The notes beneath the pieces were generated by a model. It was not told where the DNA came from and ran no database searches. It was given only the letters and a program-made list of their open reading frames with translations. A stretch of 64,000 nucleotides of DNA, taken from positions 496,001-560,000 of the forward strand of contig NZ_RZMZ01000015.1 of NCBI RefSeq assembly GCF_003992675.1, written 5' to 3'. A program made the position numbers and the translations under genes. This DNA comes from Flagellimonas marinaquae. Its GTDB lineage: Bacteria > Bacteroidota > Bacteroidia > Flavobacteriales > Flavobacteriaceae. Below are positions 36,955 to 45,999 of this stretch, piece after piece. The number at the start of each line of letters is the position of its first letter. Positions within the stretch are counted from its first letter, which is position 1.

Positions 36955-38397
36955 ATGCGCAAGTTTGTGGTTTGTTTCTTCGCCATTGCAATTTGTTCCC
37001 TTGTTTGGGGGCAAGAGCCTGATTTGCCATCCGATTTTAGACAACATTCCCTTACACAGTTCAATGCGAGTTTGTTAAATCCCACTTATGCTTTGGACTG
37101 GAACAACCCGAACTCACTATCCGTATGGACCCGATGGCAATGGCAAAGTATTGACGGGGACCCTTCCACCATTTTCGCCAATTATACACATCAATTTAAC
37201 CCAGTTTCCGTGGCTTCGGCCGGTTTTTTACAGCATAATACTGGTGTCTTTTTGTACACGGGCGGTAATCTAACTTTCGCACAGACTTTTCAATTGGATG
37301 ACCAAGTTCAGCTTATGGCCGGACTCAACGTATTTGCCTTTCAACAAACGATCGCCGATGAACAATTTGTGGAAGGTGATGGATTGGACCCTGTTGCCTT
37401 GGAGGATTTTGAAGGTTTTAAAGTACAATTTACCCCAGGCCTACGGTTGATGGTCAATCGGTTCAGTTTGGGCTTGGCCTTGGAGAACGCTGTGGGTTTC
37501 AATGTATCAGGTTCCAATGGGCAAAATATGGATAGCTTTCAGAGTGTTACGGGGACGGTTGCCCATGATTTCCCCTTGATGATTTCGAATGGCTTGGGGG
37601 ACAGTTTTGTCCGTCCCGTCCTTTACGTGAAATCCGTACCCAATGGCGACACCCAATTCGGTTTGAATGGGTTGTTCAGCACCTCTAAATTTTGGGTGCA
37701 GGGCGGCTACAATAGTTTTTACGGAGCATCCGGCGGTTTGGGGATTACATTGGCAAGATCATTTTCTTTGGGTGGATTGCTGGAATTTGCTACCGACAAT
37801 GCCCTGAGTGAAGAGGATACTACTTTTGAAATCGTTGCTTCTTATCACTTTGGAAAAACTAAATCAAAGGAGATCCAGCCACAAGAGCCGCAAGAAACCT
37901 TGCCTGAAGAGACATTGGAAGAGGAGTCAGATTCACTGGAGGAAGAAATCGAGCAACAACGATTGGAGCAGGAGCAACGTGAACTAGAGGCCAGAAGACA
38001 ACTGGAACGTGAAAAGGACTCCCTGGCAGAAGTACAACGCTTGTGGGAACAACAGGAATTACAGCGTAAAAAGGACAGCTTGGAACAATTACAAAGGCAG
38101 CAGGTGGAGGTTCGCCCGAACGAACGCTACGAGGAGGTGGAAAACGAAGAAGGGCTCGAACCCGGTTTCTATTTGATTGCCAACGTATATGGTACCCAAC
38201 GGTATTTTGAAAACTTCATGAAAACACTCCGGGGCAAAGGTTTGGAACCCAAATCGTTCTATCGAAGTGTCAACAAGTACAATTATGTGTATTTGGAGCG
38301 CTATAACACCATGGATGAGGCCAGAAAGGCCCGTGATAGTAAGTTTTTTGGTAAGTATGCAGAAAAAACCTGGATATTCCGCGTGAAGGGAAACTGA
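36955..38397 (+). CDS. PorP/SprF family outer-membrane protein with coiled coil and SPOR-like tail
   Basis: A signal peptide (MRKFVVCFFAIAICSLVWG) is followed by a beta-rich region of about 280 residues of the PorP/SprF type, with FNASLLNPTYALDW at its start and repeated aromatic-ended strands. Then come a Glu/Gln/Arg-rich coiled coil of about 85 residues (from residue 300) and a C-terminal domain (about 400-480) with GFYLIANVYGTQRYFENFM and YNYVYLERYNTMDEARKA that looks like a SPOR peptidoglycan-binding fold. PorP/SprF proteins hold gliding adhesins at the cell surface. No adhesin gene is adjacent here. Confidence 0.82.
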   Translation: MRKFVVCFFAIAICSLVWGQEPDLPSDFRQHSLTQFNASLLNPTYALDWNNPNSLSVWTRWQWQSIDGDPSTIFANYTHQFNPVSVASAGFLQHNTGVFLYTGGNLTFAQTFQLDDQVQLMAGLNVFAFQQTIADEQFVEGDGLDPVALEDFEGFKVQFTPGLRLMVNRFSLGLALENAVGFNVSGSNGQNMDSFQSVTGTVAHDFPLMISNGLGDSFVRPVLYVKSVPNGDTQFGLNGLFSTSKFWVQGGYNSFYGASGGLGITLARSFSLGGLLEFATDNALSEEDTTFEIVASYHFGKTKSKEIQPQEPQETLPEETLEEESDSLEEEIEQQRLEQEQRELEARRQLEREKDSLAEVQRLWEQQELQRKKDSLEQLQRQQVEVRPNERYEEVENEEGLEPGFYLIANVYGTQRYFENFMKTLRGKGLEPKSFYRSVNKYNYVYLERYNTMDEARKARDSKFFGKYAEKTWIFRVKGN

Positions 38398-38519
38398 TTT
38401 TAGAATGGAAGCTCATTTCGAACAAAGTTAGAAATCCTTTTCCAAATTCAATATTGTGGGATTCATCGTCGTTTTGCTTGTTGGAATAACATGCGCTTCA
38501 ATAAACAAGAAGGTGGGCT

Positions 38520-39116
38520 TTACTTTTTGAGTTCTTGCTTCACCAAAAATTCCAAATAGGTAATGGTGTTGACCAAGTATTTTCGGTCTTGCATCATGGT
38601 GCTCATGGCTACCGCCCCTTGAATCATCGTGAACAACTGCTTGGCAAATTGTAAAGGTGGAACCGGGAGCTTGATTTCGTTTCGGTTCGCTCCATTTTCA
38701 AGAATAAGAGCCATTTTTCCCTCAATATCTTTGATGGTTTCCTTTACTGCTGCAGCGAGGAGCTTGTTGTTGCCTTGAGCATCCACGCCAACATTGAGGA
38801 TAGGGCACCCACCCATGGGTAGGGTGAAAGCATCATACTGCTTATAAAAGTTCAGCAGGGAGTAGATATTGGCCAAGGCCTCGTTACCTGTTTCCAAAGC
38901 GTTGTCAATTGCTTGCAACAGCATGTTTCGGTTATGCTCAAAAGCTGAAAGCGCCAAGGCTTCCTTGTTTTCAAAATTTCCGTAAATGGCACCTTTGGTG
39001 AGGCCCGTGGCCTCGGTAAGGTCGCTCATACTGGTGCCTATGTAGCCGTGCTTGTTGAAAATGGGCGCTACGGTCTCAATAATGTAAGCGGTGGTTCGTT
39101 CTGCCTTCTTGGTCAT
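38520..39116 (-). CDS. TetR/AcrR-family transcriptional regulator
   Basis: The N-terminal helix-turn-helix is typical: ILETVAPIFNKHGYIGTSMSDLTEATGLTKGAIYGNFENKEAL is represented by its key parts FNKHGYIGTSMSDL, TGLTKGAIYGNFENKE (recognition helix near residues 38-45). The C-terminal ligand-binding domain contains GGCPILNVGVDAQGNN, a pattern of the AcrR-like group that controls efflux or fatty-acid genes. A palindrome 42-59 bases upstream of its start is a likely operator, so it probably represses itself. No efflux gene is next to it. Confidence 0.93.
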   Translation of the reverse strand: MTKKAERTTAYIIETVAPIFNKHGYIGTSMSDLTEATGLTKGAIYGNFENKEALALSAFEHNRNMLLQAIDNALETGNEALANIYSLLNFYKQYDAFTLPMGGCPILNVGVDAQGNNKLLAAAVKETIKDIEGKMALILENGANRNEIKLPVPPLQFAKQLFTMIQGAVAMSTMMQDRKYLVNTITYLEFLVKQELKK

Positions 39117-39157
39117 TTTGTTGGTTGCTGTTGGTCGTAACTAAGATATAAAAAATC

Positions 39158-39175
39158 AAATACTGTACGGTATTT
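39158..39175. promoter_or_regulatory. Palindromic operator upstream of the TetR-family gene
   Basis: AAATACTGTACGGTATTT is an 18-base palindrome with a GTAC centre and a single mismatched pair. It lies 42 bases before the regulator's ATG and overlaps the likely promoter. TACYGTACRGTA-like palindromes are the usual form of TetR-family operators. Confidence 0.7.
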
Positions 39176-39177
39176 TA

Positions 39178-39215
39178 TAAAATAAAAGCCCTCACTTTAA
39201 CAAAGTTAGGGCTTT
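39178..39215 (-). terminator. Terminator of clpB
   Basis: AAAGCCCT (39185-39192) pairs with AGGGCTTT (39208-39215), and ACTTT pairs with AAAGT inside it. On the minus strand the hairpin is followed by a T-rich run (TTTTATTTTAT). It lies 20 bases beyond the clpB stop codon. Confidence 0.85.
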
Positions 39216-39234
39216 ACCTATTGAGGATTTGGTA

Positions 39235-41835
39235 TTATTCTACCAACTCATTTTGATTTCTAAACACCAATTGATCATCGAAGGAATCCAAGAGTACGAT
39301 GCTATCTGATGTTATTCTGCCCGATAGCAACTCTTTGGACAGGTTGTTCAGCACCTCTTTCTGAATCAATCGTTTTACGGGGCGTGCACCGTATTGTGGG
39401 TTAAAACCTTTGGCGGCCAAATAATCGACAGCTTCCTCGGTTGCATCCAAGGTGATGTTCTGTTTGGTCAACATTTTCTTCAAGTTGGCCAATTGCAGTC
39501 CCACAATTGCTCTAATGTCAGCTTTGCTCAATGGGGTAAACATGATAATGTCATCGATTCGGTTGAGGAACTCAGGCCGTATGGTTTTGCGCAGCAATCC
39601 CATTACCTCAATTCTCGCCGCCTCCGATGCGCTTTCTATATCCTTGGCATCCTCAAATTTTTCTTGGATAATGTGACTTCCCATATTACTGGTCATGATG
39701 ATGATGGAGTTTTTAAAATCCGCCACACGACCCTTGTTATCTGTTAGCCTTCCTTCATCCAACACCTGCAATAGAATATTGAAGGTGTCGGGATGTGCTT
39801 TTTCAATCTCATCAAGCAATATCACCGAATAGGGTTTTCTTCGCACCGCTTCGGTCAACTGTCCGCCCTCATCGTAGCCTACGTATCCCGGAGGTGCACC
39901 TACCAATCGGCTCACGGAGTGGCGTTCTTGGTATTCGCTCATATCTATTCGGGTAATGGCGTTTTCATCATCGAACAGGTAAGCGGCCAAGGTCTTGGCC
40001 AACTCGGTCTTACCTACACCAGTGGTACCCAAGAATAAGAACGAACCGATAGGTTTTTTGGCATCCTGTAGTCCGGCCCTACTTCTGCGTATGGCGTCAG
40101 ATACGGCAACAATAGCCTCATCTTGTCCCACCACGCGTTTGTGTAGCACGTCTTCCAGTTGCAATAGCTTTTCGCGCTCGCTCTGCATCATTTTGTTCAC
40201 GGGAATCCCTGTCCATTTGGCCACTACCTCTGCAATGTCCTCATAAGTAACTTCCTCTTTGATCAAAGTACCTGCGGATTGTTGTTCCGCCAGTTCCTCT
40301 TGCAATTTGTCCAATCGTTCCTGAGCCTCTTTGATTTTGCCGTAGCGCAGCTCCGCTACTTTACCGTAGTCACCGTTCCTTTCGGCACGTTCGGCTTCCA
40401 CCTTGTAGTTTTCGATATCCTCTTTGGTTTTTTGGATGTTGTCCACCACCGTTTTTTCGCTCTCCCATTTAGCAAAGATTTCATTTCGTTCTTCTTTTAG
40501 ATTGGCCAACTCCAAATTCAAAGATTTCAATTTAGTCGTGTCGTCTTCTCGTTTAATGGCCTCTATCTCAATCTCCAACTGCATTATTTTACGGTCGAGC
40601 ACATCCAGTTCTTCGGGTTTGGAGTTGATTTCCATTCGAAGTTTGGAAGCGGCTTCGTCCATAAGGTCGATGGCCTTATCTGGCAAAAACCGGTTGGTAA
40701 TGTACCGTTGTGATAACTCTACGGCACCGATTACGGCATCATCCTTAATACGGACTTTGTGGTGTGCCTCGTACTTTTCCTTGATACCCCGAAGGATGGA
40801 AATGGCACTTTCGGTATCGGGCTCGTCAACCATTACCTTTTGGAATCTACGCTCCAAGGCCTTGTCCTTCTCAAAATATTTTTGATACTCATCCAAAGTG
40901 GTTGCCCCAATGGCCCTAAGTTCACCACGGGCCAAGGCTGGTTTTAGGATATTTGCGGCATCCATGGCACCCTGTCCGCCACCAGCACCCACCAAGGTGT
41001 GGATTTCGTCGATAAAGAGCACAATGTTCCCATCGGACGAGGTCACCTCTTTAATGACCGCCTTTAGGCGTTCCTCAAACTCGCCCTTATATTTGGCGCC
41101 TGCGATCAGGGCACCCATATCCAAAGAGTAGATGATCTTATCCTTCAAGTTTTCCGGTACGTCCCCTTGGACAATTCGGTGTGCCAATCCTTCAGCGATG
41201 GCCGTTTTACCCACCCCAGGCTCACCCACGAGCATGGGGTTGTTTTTGGTACGTCTGGACAAAATCTGCAATACCCTGCGGATTTCCTCGTCCCTTCCGA
41301 TAACAGGGTCCAGCTTACCGCTATCGGCCATTTGGTTGAGGTTGTTTGCATATTTGTCTAAGGAATTGTAGGTTTCCTCTGCGCTTTGCGAGGTCACCTT
41401 TCCACCTTTCCGTAACTCTTGAATGGCGGCCTTTAAATCCTTTTCGGTAACGCCTTGGTCCTTTAGGATTTGTGCAATCTTGCTTTTGGATTTAAAAATG
41501 GCCAATAGTAAGTGTTCCACGGAAACATATTCATCGCCCATATTTTTGGCGACAATATTGGCTTCGTTGACGGTTTTCCCTGCTTCACGCGAAAGCATGA
41601 TTTCTCCTCCGGTCACTTTGGAAAAGCTTTGGAGTTCCTTGTCCAAAATTTGGCTGATGAGGTTGGTGTTCACGTTCAATTTCTTCAAAATAAACGGGAG
41701 CACGTTTTCATCCACCTCGCCAATGGCTTTGAACAGGTGTTCGTTTTCTATTTGTTGATGCCCAAATTCTTGGGCCAATTGTTGGGCCCTTTGAATGGCT
41801 TCCTGAGATTTTATGGTAAAATTGTTAAAATTCAT
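39235..41835 (-). CDS. clpB: ATP-dependent disaggregase ClpB
   Basis: ClpB pulls proteins out of aggregates together with DnaK. The N domain (about 1-150) is followed by AAA+ domain 1 with Walker A GEPGVGKTAIAEG near residue 204, the M-domain coiled coil (about 405-520), and AAA+ domain 2 with GTTGVGKTELAKTLA near 608 and SEYQERHSVSRLVGAPPGYVG. Arginine fingers and the NPQYGARPVKRLIQ segment at the C terminus are present. The length of 866 is standard. There is no IGF/L loop of the ClpA type, so the protein does not partner with ClpP. Confidence 0.97.
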   Translation of the reverse strand: MNFNNFTIKSQEAIQRAQQLAQEFGHQQIENEHLFKAIGEVDENVLPFILKKLNVNTNLISQILDKELQSFSKVTGGEIMLSREAGKTVNEANIVAKNMGDEYVSVEHLLLAIFKSKSKIAQILKDQGVTEKDLKAAIQELRKGGKVTSQSAEETYNSLDKYANNLNQMADSGKLDPVIGRDEEIRRVLQILSRRTKNNPMLVGEPGVGKTAIAEGLAHRIVQGDVPENLKDKIIYSLDMGALIAGAKYKGEFEERLKAVIKEVTSSDGNIVLFIDEIHTLVGAGGGQGAMDAANILKPALARGELRAIGATTLDEYQKYFEKDKALERRFQKVMVDEPDTESAISILRGIKEKYEAHHKVRIKDDAVIGAVELSQRYITNRFLPDKAIDLMDEAASKLRMEINSKPEELDVLDRKIMQLEIEIEAIKREDDTTKLKSLNLELANLKEERNEIFAKWESEKTVVDNIQKTKEDIENYKVEAERAERNGDYGKVAELRYGKIKEAQERLDKLQEELAEQQSAGTLIKEEVTYEDIAEVVAKWTGIPVNKMMQSEREKLLQLEDVLHKRVVGQDEAIVAVSDAIRRSRAGLQDAKKPIGSFLFLGTTGVGKTELAKTLAAYLFDDENAITRIDMSEYQERHSVSRLVGAPPGYVGYDEGGQLTEAVRRKPYSVILLDEIEKAHPDTFNILLQVLDEGRLTDNKGRVADFKNSIIIMTSNMGSHIIQEKFEDAKDIESASEAARIEVMGLLRKTIRPEFLNRIDDIIMFTPLSKADIRAIVGLQLANLKKMLTKQNITLDATEEAVDYLAAKGFNPQYGARPVKRLIQKEVLNNLSKELLSGRITSDSIVLLDSFDDQLVFRNQNELVE

Positions 41836-41942
41836 TGTTTTCGTTTTAACCTAGTAAGTCAACAACCTTACCAACACGGGCTTACCGTCAAAATGTCCGA
41901 TAAAACCAGTGATAGCAAGACATTTAGTCAGTTGTAAGCTTT

Positions 41943-41973
41943 TTGCTCCCTACCGACTTATCCTATAAATTTG
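41943..41973 (+). promoter_or_regulatory. Promoter of ytxJ
   Basis: TTG at 41943-41945 and TAAATTTG at 41966-41973 are separated by 20 bases, close to the Bacteroidetes promoter model. The -7 element ends 4 bases before the ATG, so the transcript is expected to be leaderless or nearly so. Confidence 0.6.
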
Positions 41974-41977
41974 CAGT

Positions 41978-42367
41978 ATGGGAATATTTGACAGCGTCTT
42001 TGGAAAAAAGGAGAACACGACAACGAAACAGGAAAAACTACCTTGGATTCCATTGGAGTCGATGGACCAATTGGAGGCTATAGCGGAAAAGTCCAACAAC
42101 CGCCCCCAAGTAATCTTTAAACATTCAAATACCTGTGGTATTAGCCGTATGGTCTTAAATATGTTTGAGGGGTCTTACAATCAAGAATTGGATATTGACC
42201 TCTATTTTTTGACCATTCAGAGTCATCGGGAAATTTCCAATAGGATTGCGGAAAAATTTGGGATAAGGCACGAGTCTCCCCAATTATTGGTGGTCAAGGA
42301 CGGAGATGTCACCTTTCACACTTCGCACGGTGCCATTTCGGATATGGATTTTACGAAGTGCCTATAA
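41978..42367 (+). CDS. ytxJ: YtxJ-type bacillithiol system redox-active protein
   Basis: The 129-residue protein is a monothiol-type thioredoxin-fold protein. The active site is HSNTCGISRMVL (single reactive Cys in TCGIS) near residue 53, after VIFKHS, and the cis-proline region is SPQLLVVKDG. YtxJ is linked to reduction of bacillithiol-mixed disulfides, so this organism probably makes bacillithiol; its synthesis genes are not in the window. It is a short single gene between clpB (divergent) and a converging lipoprotein gene. Confidence 0.9.
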   Translation: MGIFDSVFGKKENTTTKQEKLPWIPLESMDQLEAIAEKSNNRPQVIFKHSNTCGISRMVLNMFEGSYNQELDIDLYFLTIQSHREISNRIAEKFGIRHESPQLLVVKDGDVTFHTSHGAISDMDFTKCL

Positions 42368-42388
42368 ACGGGAGAATTCTATGTCTTT

Positions 42389-42419
42389 TCGAGCACCTGC
42401 CGGACGTGCAGGCGCTCGA
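42389..42419. repeat. Hairpin-forming palindrome between converging genes
   Basis: TCGAGC-A-CCTGC (42389-42400) pairs with GCAGG-C-GCTCGA (42408-42419) around a 7-base loop, leaving one A-C mismatch. It sits exactly in the gap between the ends of ytxJ and the lipoprotein gene on the other strand. There is no T tract on either side, so it resembles a repetitive extragenic hairpin more than a terminator. Confidence 0.65.
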
Positions 42420-42435
42420 TGTGACACAAAACCTT

Positions 42436-43620
42436 TTAATTGAACTGGTGTCTGGAGACAATGCTCTTTAAGCGTGCCTTTAGGTCTTCACCGGCATCGT
42501 ATACCATTTGCTCATTGGAAGGGAAAGGTACCTCTCTTGCATTCAGGTACAATAGCAAATCGTCTTCCAACGCCCTCTTGTCGCCTTGGAAATTGGCAAA
42601 TATATGCTCAAAGATAAATTCGCTCGACAGGGGATAGGAGTTGATCACTTGCCCATCCCGTAGGTTCGTAAAACTCACTTTGGCGCCTATTTGGGCACTT
42701 TTAAATTGGGTAAATTGGAACAACTTACAAGTAACGGTGCGCATTTTGTCCACTTTGATTTTGTTGCCCAAACTATCCTTTACTACATTTCCGTCGCGGT
42801 CCAAGAGGTATTCCCAACCATCTTTGATCTGCCTTTCCTTGATCACTTGGGTCTCGTTGATACGTTCAGGGGATATATTGATTTCCATAAAATCCAGATT
42901 CATGGCGTAATCATAGTTGATATTTTGCAAGGGTCGGGTGTGGTATTGTAGCCAAAAGTTATCGATGCCAAAGGCATTGAAGTCCAAAAGTTCGGCTTCC
43001 AATCGCTCTGGGATGATTTGTTGGGTCTGGTTGGCAATTTCCACACGCACAAACTCTAGGCCTTTGTTGTAGGCTTCGTCCATTTTGGCAAAGGTTTCCC
43101 GATATCCCGGATTGATTTCCTGTAAATACTTCAAGTCATCATACGCAGCGCGATAATCGGATTTGTATTTGGCCGAGCCCAAAAGGTTCAGCGCATTCTG
43201 GTACAGATGCTCGGAAAGGTCATCCTTGGTGTTCAAAATCTGGTTATCGTAGTTTACAAACCTGAACTCTGCATTTCTGCCTTCATCAATAATATAAAGG
43301 GGCAGTAGCGGACGTATCTGTTGCTGTATCTGCTTCAACTGCAAATATTTGTTGTAAATGGCCTCCAGATTTGCCGGATTGCCATCATTTTGAAGAAAAG
43401 CAATTTCCTGCTGTTCCCTTGCGGTGTTTTTGGCAAAGGCTTCTTCTAGCAAAACAATGAACTGTTGATGCCCTTTTTTGGTCTTGTTATCGGCCAAATT
43501 TTTAATGGCCTTGTTCATTGCCGTCGTGTAATTTCCGGTATTCAGGGCCTCTTGGGTTTTTTTAACGCCGCTACAGGCGCCAAGTACCATAATCGTGAGT
43601 AAGAGTAAAAGTTTTTTCAT
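42436..43620 (-). CDS. Conserved lipoprotein of unknown function
   Basis: The start ATG at 43620 gives a lipoprotein signal (MKKLLLLLTIMVLGAC) after which comes a 380-residue soluble protein. The first third contains TPR-like helices (EALNTGNYTTAMNKAIKNLA), the middle is helical, and the last third looks beta-rich with GWEYLLDRDGNVVKDSLGN and ends in KARLKSIVSRHQFN. Such proteins occur widely in Flavobacteriaceae but I know no function. The frame is open 16 codons upstream, in sequence without a signal peptide, so the shorter form is taken. Confidence 0.75.
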   Translation of the reverse strand: MKKLLLLLTIMVLGACSGVKKTQEALNTGNYTTAMNKAIKNLADNKTKKGHQQFIVLLEEAFAKNTAREQQEIAFLQNDGNPANLEAIYNKYLQLKQIQQQIRPLLPLYIIDEGRNAEFRFVNYDNQILNTKDDLSEHLYQNALNLLGSAKYKSDYRAAYDDLKYLQEINPGYRETFAKMDEAYNKGLEFVRVEIANQTQQIIPERLEAELLDFNAFGIDNFWLQYHTRPLQNINYDYAMNLDFMEINISPERINETQVIKERQIKDGWEYLLDRDGNVVKDSLGNKIKVDKMRTVTCKLFQFTQFKSAQIGAKVSFTNLRDGQVINSYPLSSEFIFEHIFANFQGDKRALEDDLLLYLNAREVPFPSNEQMVYDAGEDLKARLKSIVSRHQFN

Positions 43621-43861
43621 AGTGGTCAACTTTGTGGTTTGGTATGGGGAATCCAATAGCTGTGCCAAAAATCCCCAATCTATAAACGAAAAAGGATGAA
43701 CGGTAGTATATCTTGGATAAAAAGGTTGTTAGCAAGCGGTTTTCGGAAGTTTCGTAAACGCACGAAATTGTTAATTGCCGTTTGATAAAATTACCCCTCA
43801 ATAGCTTTTTTATGCGGATAAATCCCCTTTCAATTCGTAATTTTACGCCCTTAATTAAACT

Positions 43862-45145
43862 ATGGGCAACATGCAAAGAGACCAAAAGATTTTTGAACTG
43901 ATAGCGCAAGAAAAGGAAAGGCAATTGGAAGGTATTGAATTGATAGCTTCTGAAAACTTTGTAAGTCCACAAGTAATGGAGGCCGCAGGTTCCGTACTTA
44001 CCAATAAATATGCGGAAGGCTACCCAGGCAAGCGTTATTATGGCGGTTGTGAAATTGTTGACCAAGTAGAGCAGTTGGCCATCGATCGTGCAAAGGAGTT
44101 GTTCGGTGCAGCTTATGCAAACGTGCAGCCCCATTCCGGTTCGCAGGCCAATGCTTCGGTTTACCATGCGTGCCTTAATGCTGGCGATACTATTTTAGGA
44201 TTTGATCTTTCCCATGGAGGGCACTTGACCCATGGTTCCCCTGTAAATTTTTCCGGTAAGTTGTACAATCCTGTTTTTTACGGGGTGGATGAGGAAACCG
44301 GACTTTTGAACTACGACAAGATCCAAGAAATTGCAGAAAAGGAGCAACCTAAATTAATCATTGCAGGTGCTTCTGCTTACTCCAGGGATATGGACTTTAA
44401 ACGTTTCCGGGAGATTGCCGATAGTGTAGGAGCCATCCTATTGGCGGATATATCGCATCCTTCTGGATTGATAGCCAAAGGCATTTTGAACGACCCCATT
44501 CCACATTGCCATATTGTGACCACCACAACCCACAAAACGCTACGCGGTCCACGTGGAGGACTTATTTTGATGGGTGAGGATTTTGACAACCCATTTGGCA
44601 TCAAGCTGAAAAATGGAAATCTAAGAAAAATGTCGGCACTACTGGATTTGGCCGTATTCCCAGGTAACCAAGGCGGACCGTTGGAACACGTAATCGCGGC
44701 TAAGGCCGTTGCGTTTGGGGAAGCTCTATCCGACGAGTTCCTGCATTATATGGTCCAAGTGAAAAAGAATGCCGCGGCCATGGCCAAGGCCTTTATGGAT
44801 AGGGATTACAAAGTAATTTCCGGCGGAACCGACAATCACATGATGTTGATCGATCTCCGAAACAAAAACATTACCGGTAAAGATGCCGAAAAGGTATTGG
44901 AGCATGCAGACATTACGGCCAACAAGAACATGGTGCCTTTTGATGATAAATCACCTTTTGTAACTTCTGGAATCCGTTTTGGAACCTCTGCGATTACCAC
45001 TAGGGGATTAAAAGAAGCCGATATGGAGACCATTGTGGGCTTTATCGACGAAATTCTTACCGACCCGGAAAACGAAACCAAAGTGGCTGCCATAAAACAA
45101 AAGGTCAACGATTTGATGAAATCGCGACCTTTGTTCAGTGCTTAG
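43862..45145 (+). CDS. glyA: Serine hydroxymethyltransferase GlyA
   Basis: GlyA converts serine to glycine and charges tetrahydrofolate with a one-carbon unit. The PLP lysine is Lys225 in [14 protein letters not shown]; other motifs are [36 protein letters not shown] and [13 protein letters not shown]. The length of 427 is normal for Bacteroidota. A second in-frame ATG at 43871 ([10 protein letters not shown]) is also possible. It is a single gene, with an unrelated ORF of 198 codons on the other strand that is not real. Confidence 0.97.
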   Translation: MGNMQRDQKIFELIAQEKERQLEGIELIASENFVSPQVMEAAGSVLTNKYAEGYPGKRYYGGCEIVDQVEQLAIDRAKELFGAAYANVQPHSGSQANASVYHACLNAGDTILGFDLSHGGHLTHGSPVNFSGKLYNPVFYGVDEETGLLNYDKIQEIAEKEQPKLIIAGASAYSRDMDFKRFREIADSVGAILLADISHPSGLIAKGILNDPIPHCHIVTTTTHKTLRGPRGGLILMGEDFDNPFGIKLKNGNLRKMSALLDLAVFPGNQGGPLEHVIAAKAVAFGEALSDEFLHYMVQVKKNAAAMAKAFMDRDYKVISGGTDNHMMLIDLRNKNITGKDAEKVLEHADITANKNMVPFDDKSPFVTSGIRFGTSAITTRGLKEADMETIVGFIDEILTDPENETKVAAIKQKVNDLMKSRPLFSA

Positions 45146-45163
45146 TAATTGCTAATGGAGTAG

Positions 45164-45817
45164 TTATTCGAAGAGAAAAATGCTCTCTTCGTATAATTTT
45201 TTGCGGTTCAGGTAATAGATGAGGGCTTCATGCTGTTGCCCTTTGTCATAGTACAATCCCCAGTAATCGAAATACCCATTTTTTGGTTTGGATTCAGCGT
45301 TGTTCTTTATAGAACTATCCTCAAAAACGGGAACGAAAATCTCATAGGGCATCTCCGTCAATCCTTTGGTAAAATAAATAAAATGTTTACCTATTGCGGT
45401 GAGGATGTTGCTTGCCTGTTGCGGTATGCTGTGCTCATACAATCTTGAGATAATGATGGACGTATCCTCAAAATGTAATGAGAGCTCCAAGATATCCGTA
45501 GGATACGTGCTCTCACGATTGAGCATGGCCAATGCTTTTTGTAAGGATGAGGAAATGTTGGACCTGCACTCTTCGGCAAAATTATAGGCCCCCCAATCAC
45601 CATCGTTAAAATGGCGAAGGCATTCCGCAATCCCAAAATTATGGTGAAGGTGTATCACCAAATCCATTTGATTGTTTTTGGAATCTTGCTTGCACTGCAC
45701 TTTGGCCGTTGCAAAAAAATATTTTTCCAGAACCTTTAAAAAGTCGTCCAGTCCGTCGGTGGCCACATAGGTTCTTGGAGCTCTATATCTGTTATTATGT
45801 TTGTTAGGGGAAGACAT
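45164..45817 (-). CDS. Unrecognised protein at the end of the signalling island
   Basis: I do not recognise this 217-residue protein. It is soluble, has no signal peptide, and is mildly acidic, with conspicuous His and Tyr runs (DLVIHLHHNFGIAECL, HFIYFTKGLTEMPYEIFV) and a C-terminal DYWGLYYDKGQQHEALIYYL. It follows the LuxR-type regulator by 182 bases that hold two competing hairpins, and it is the last leftward gene before glyA (which converges with it). A role downstream of the adjacent sensor kinase is possible by position only. Confidence 0.65.
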   Translation of the reverse strand: MSSPNKHNNRYRAPRTYVATDGLDDFLKVLEKYFFATAKVQCKQDSKNNQMDLVIHLHHNFGIAECLRHFNDGDWGAYNFAEECRSNISSSLQKALAMLNRESTYPTDILELSLHFEDTSIIISRLYEHSIPQQASNILTAIGKHFIYFTKGLTEMPYEIFVPVFEDSSIKNNAESKPKNGYFDYWGLYYDKGQQHEALIYYLNRKKLYEESIFLFE

Positions 45818-45890
45818 ATACTTGCAGATTGAATTCTACTATTCTTTCTACATAAAATTAGGATGAATCTTTTATTTTGGATTGCAGATA

Positions 45891-45959
45891 ATCCTTAAAA
45901 ATTCTATGGATTTCCCCCAGTTTGTAGGATTTTTAAGGATTTTTAGCACAAAATCCTAC
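45891..45959. promoter_or_regulatory. Two mutually exclusive inverted repeats
   Basis: ATCCTTAAAAAT (45891-45902) is the perfect inverse of ATTTTTAAGGAT (45929-45940), and GTAGGATTTT (45924-45933) is the perfect inverse of AAAATCCTAC (45950-45959). The two pairs share bases 45929-45933, so an RNA can form only one of the two stems at a time. This geometry is that of attenuators and riboswitches. No T tract follows either stem. Confidence 0.55.
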
Positions 45960-45999
45960 CACAAAATAAAAAGTAAGGCTGCTTCTAGCTCATTGATGG

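Noticed and set aside
42389..42419. Classical bidirectional terminator
   Set aside because: The hairpin is strong, but neither side is followed by a T run; it was listed as a repeat instead.
43571..44167. Open frame of 198 codons on the minus strand across the glyA start
   Set aside because: It lies inside glyA and its promoter region and encodes no recognisable domain; glyA is certain on the other strand.
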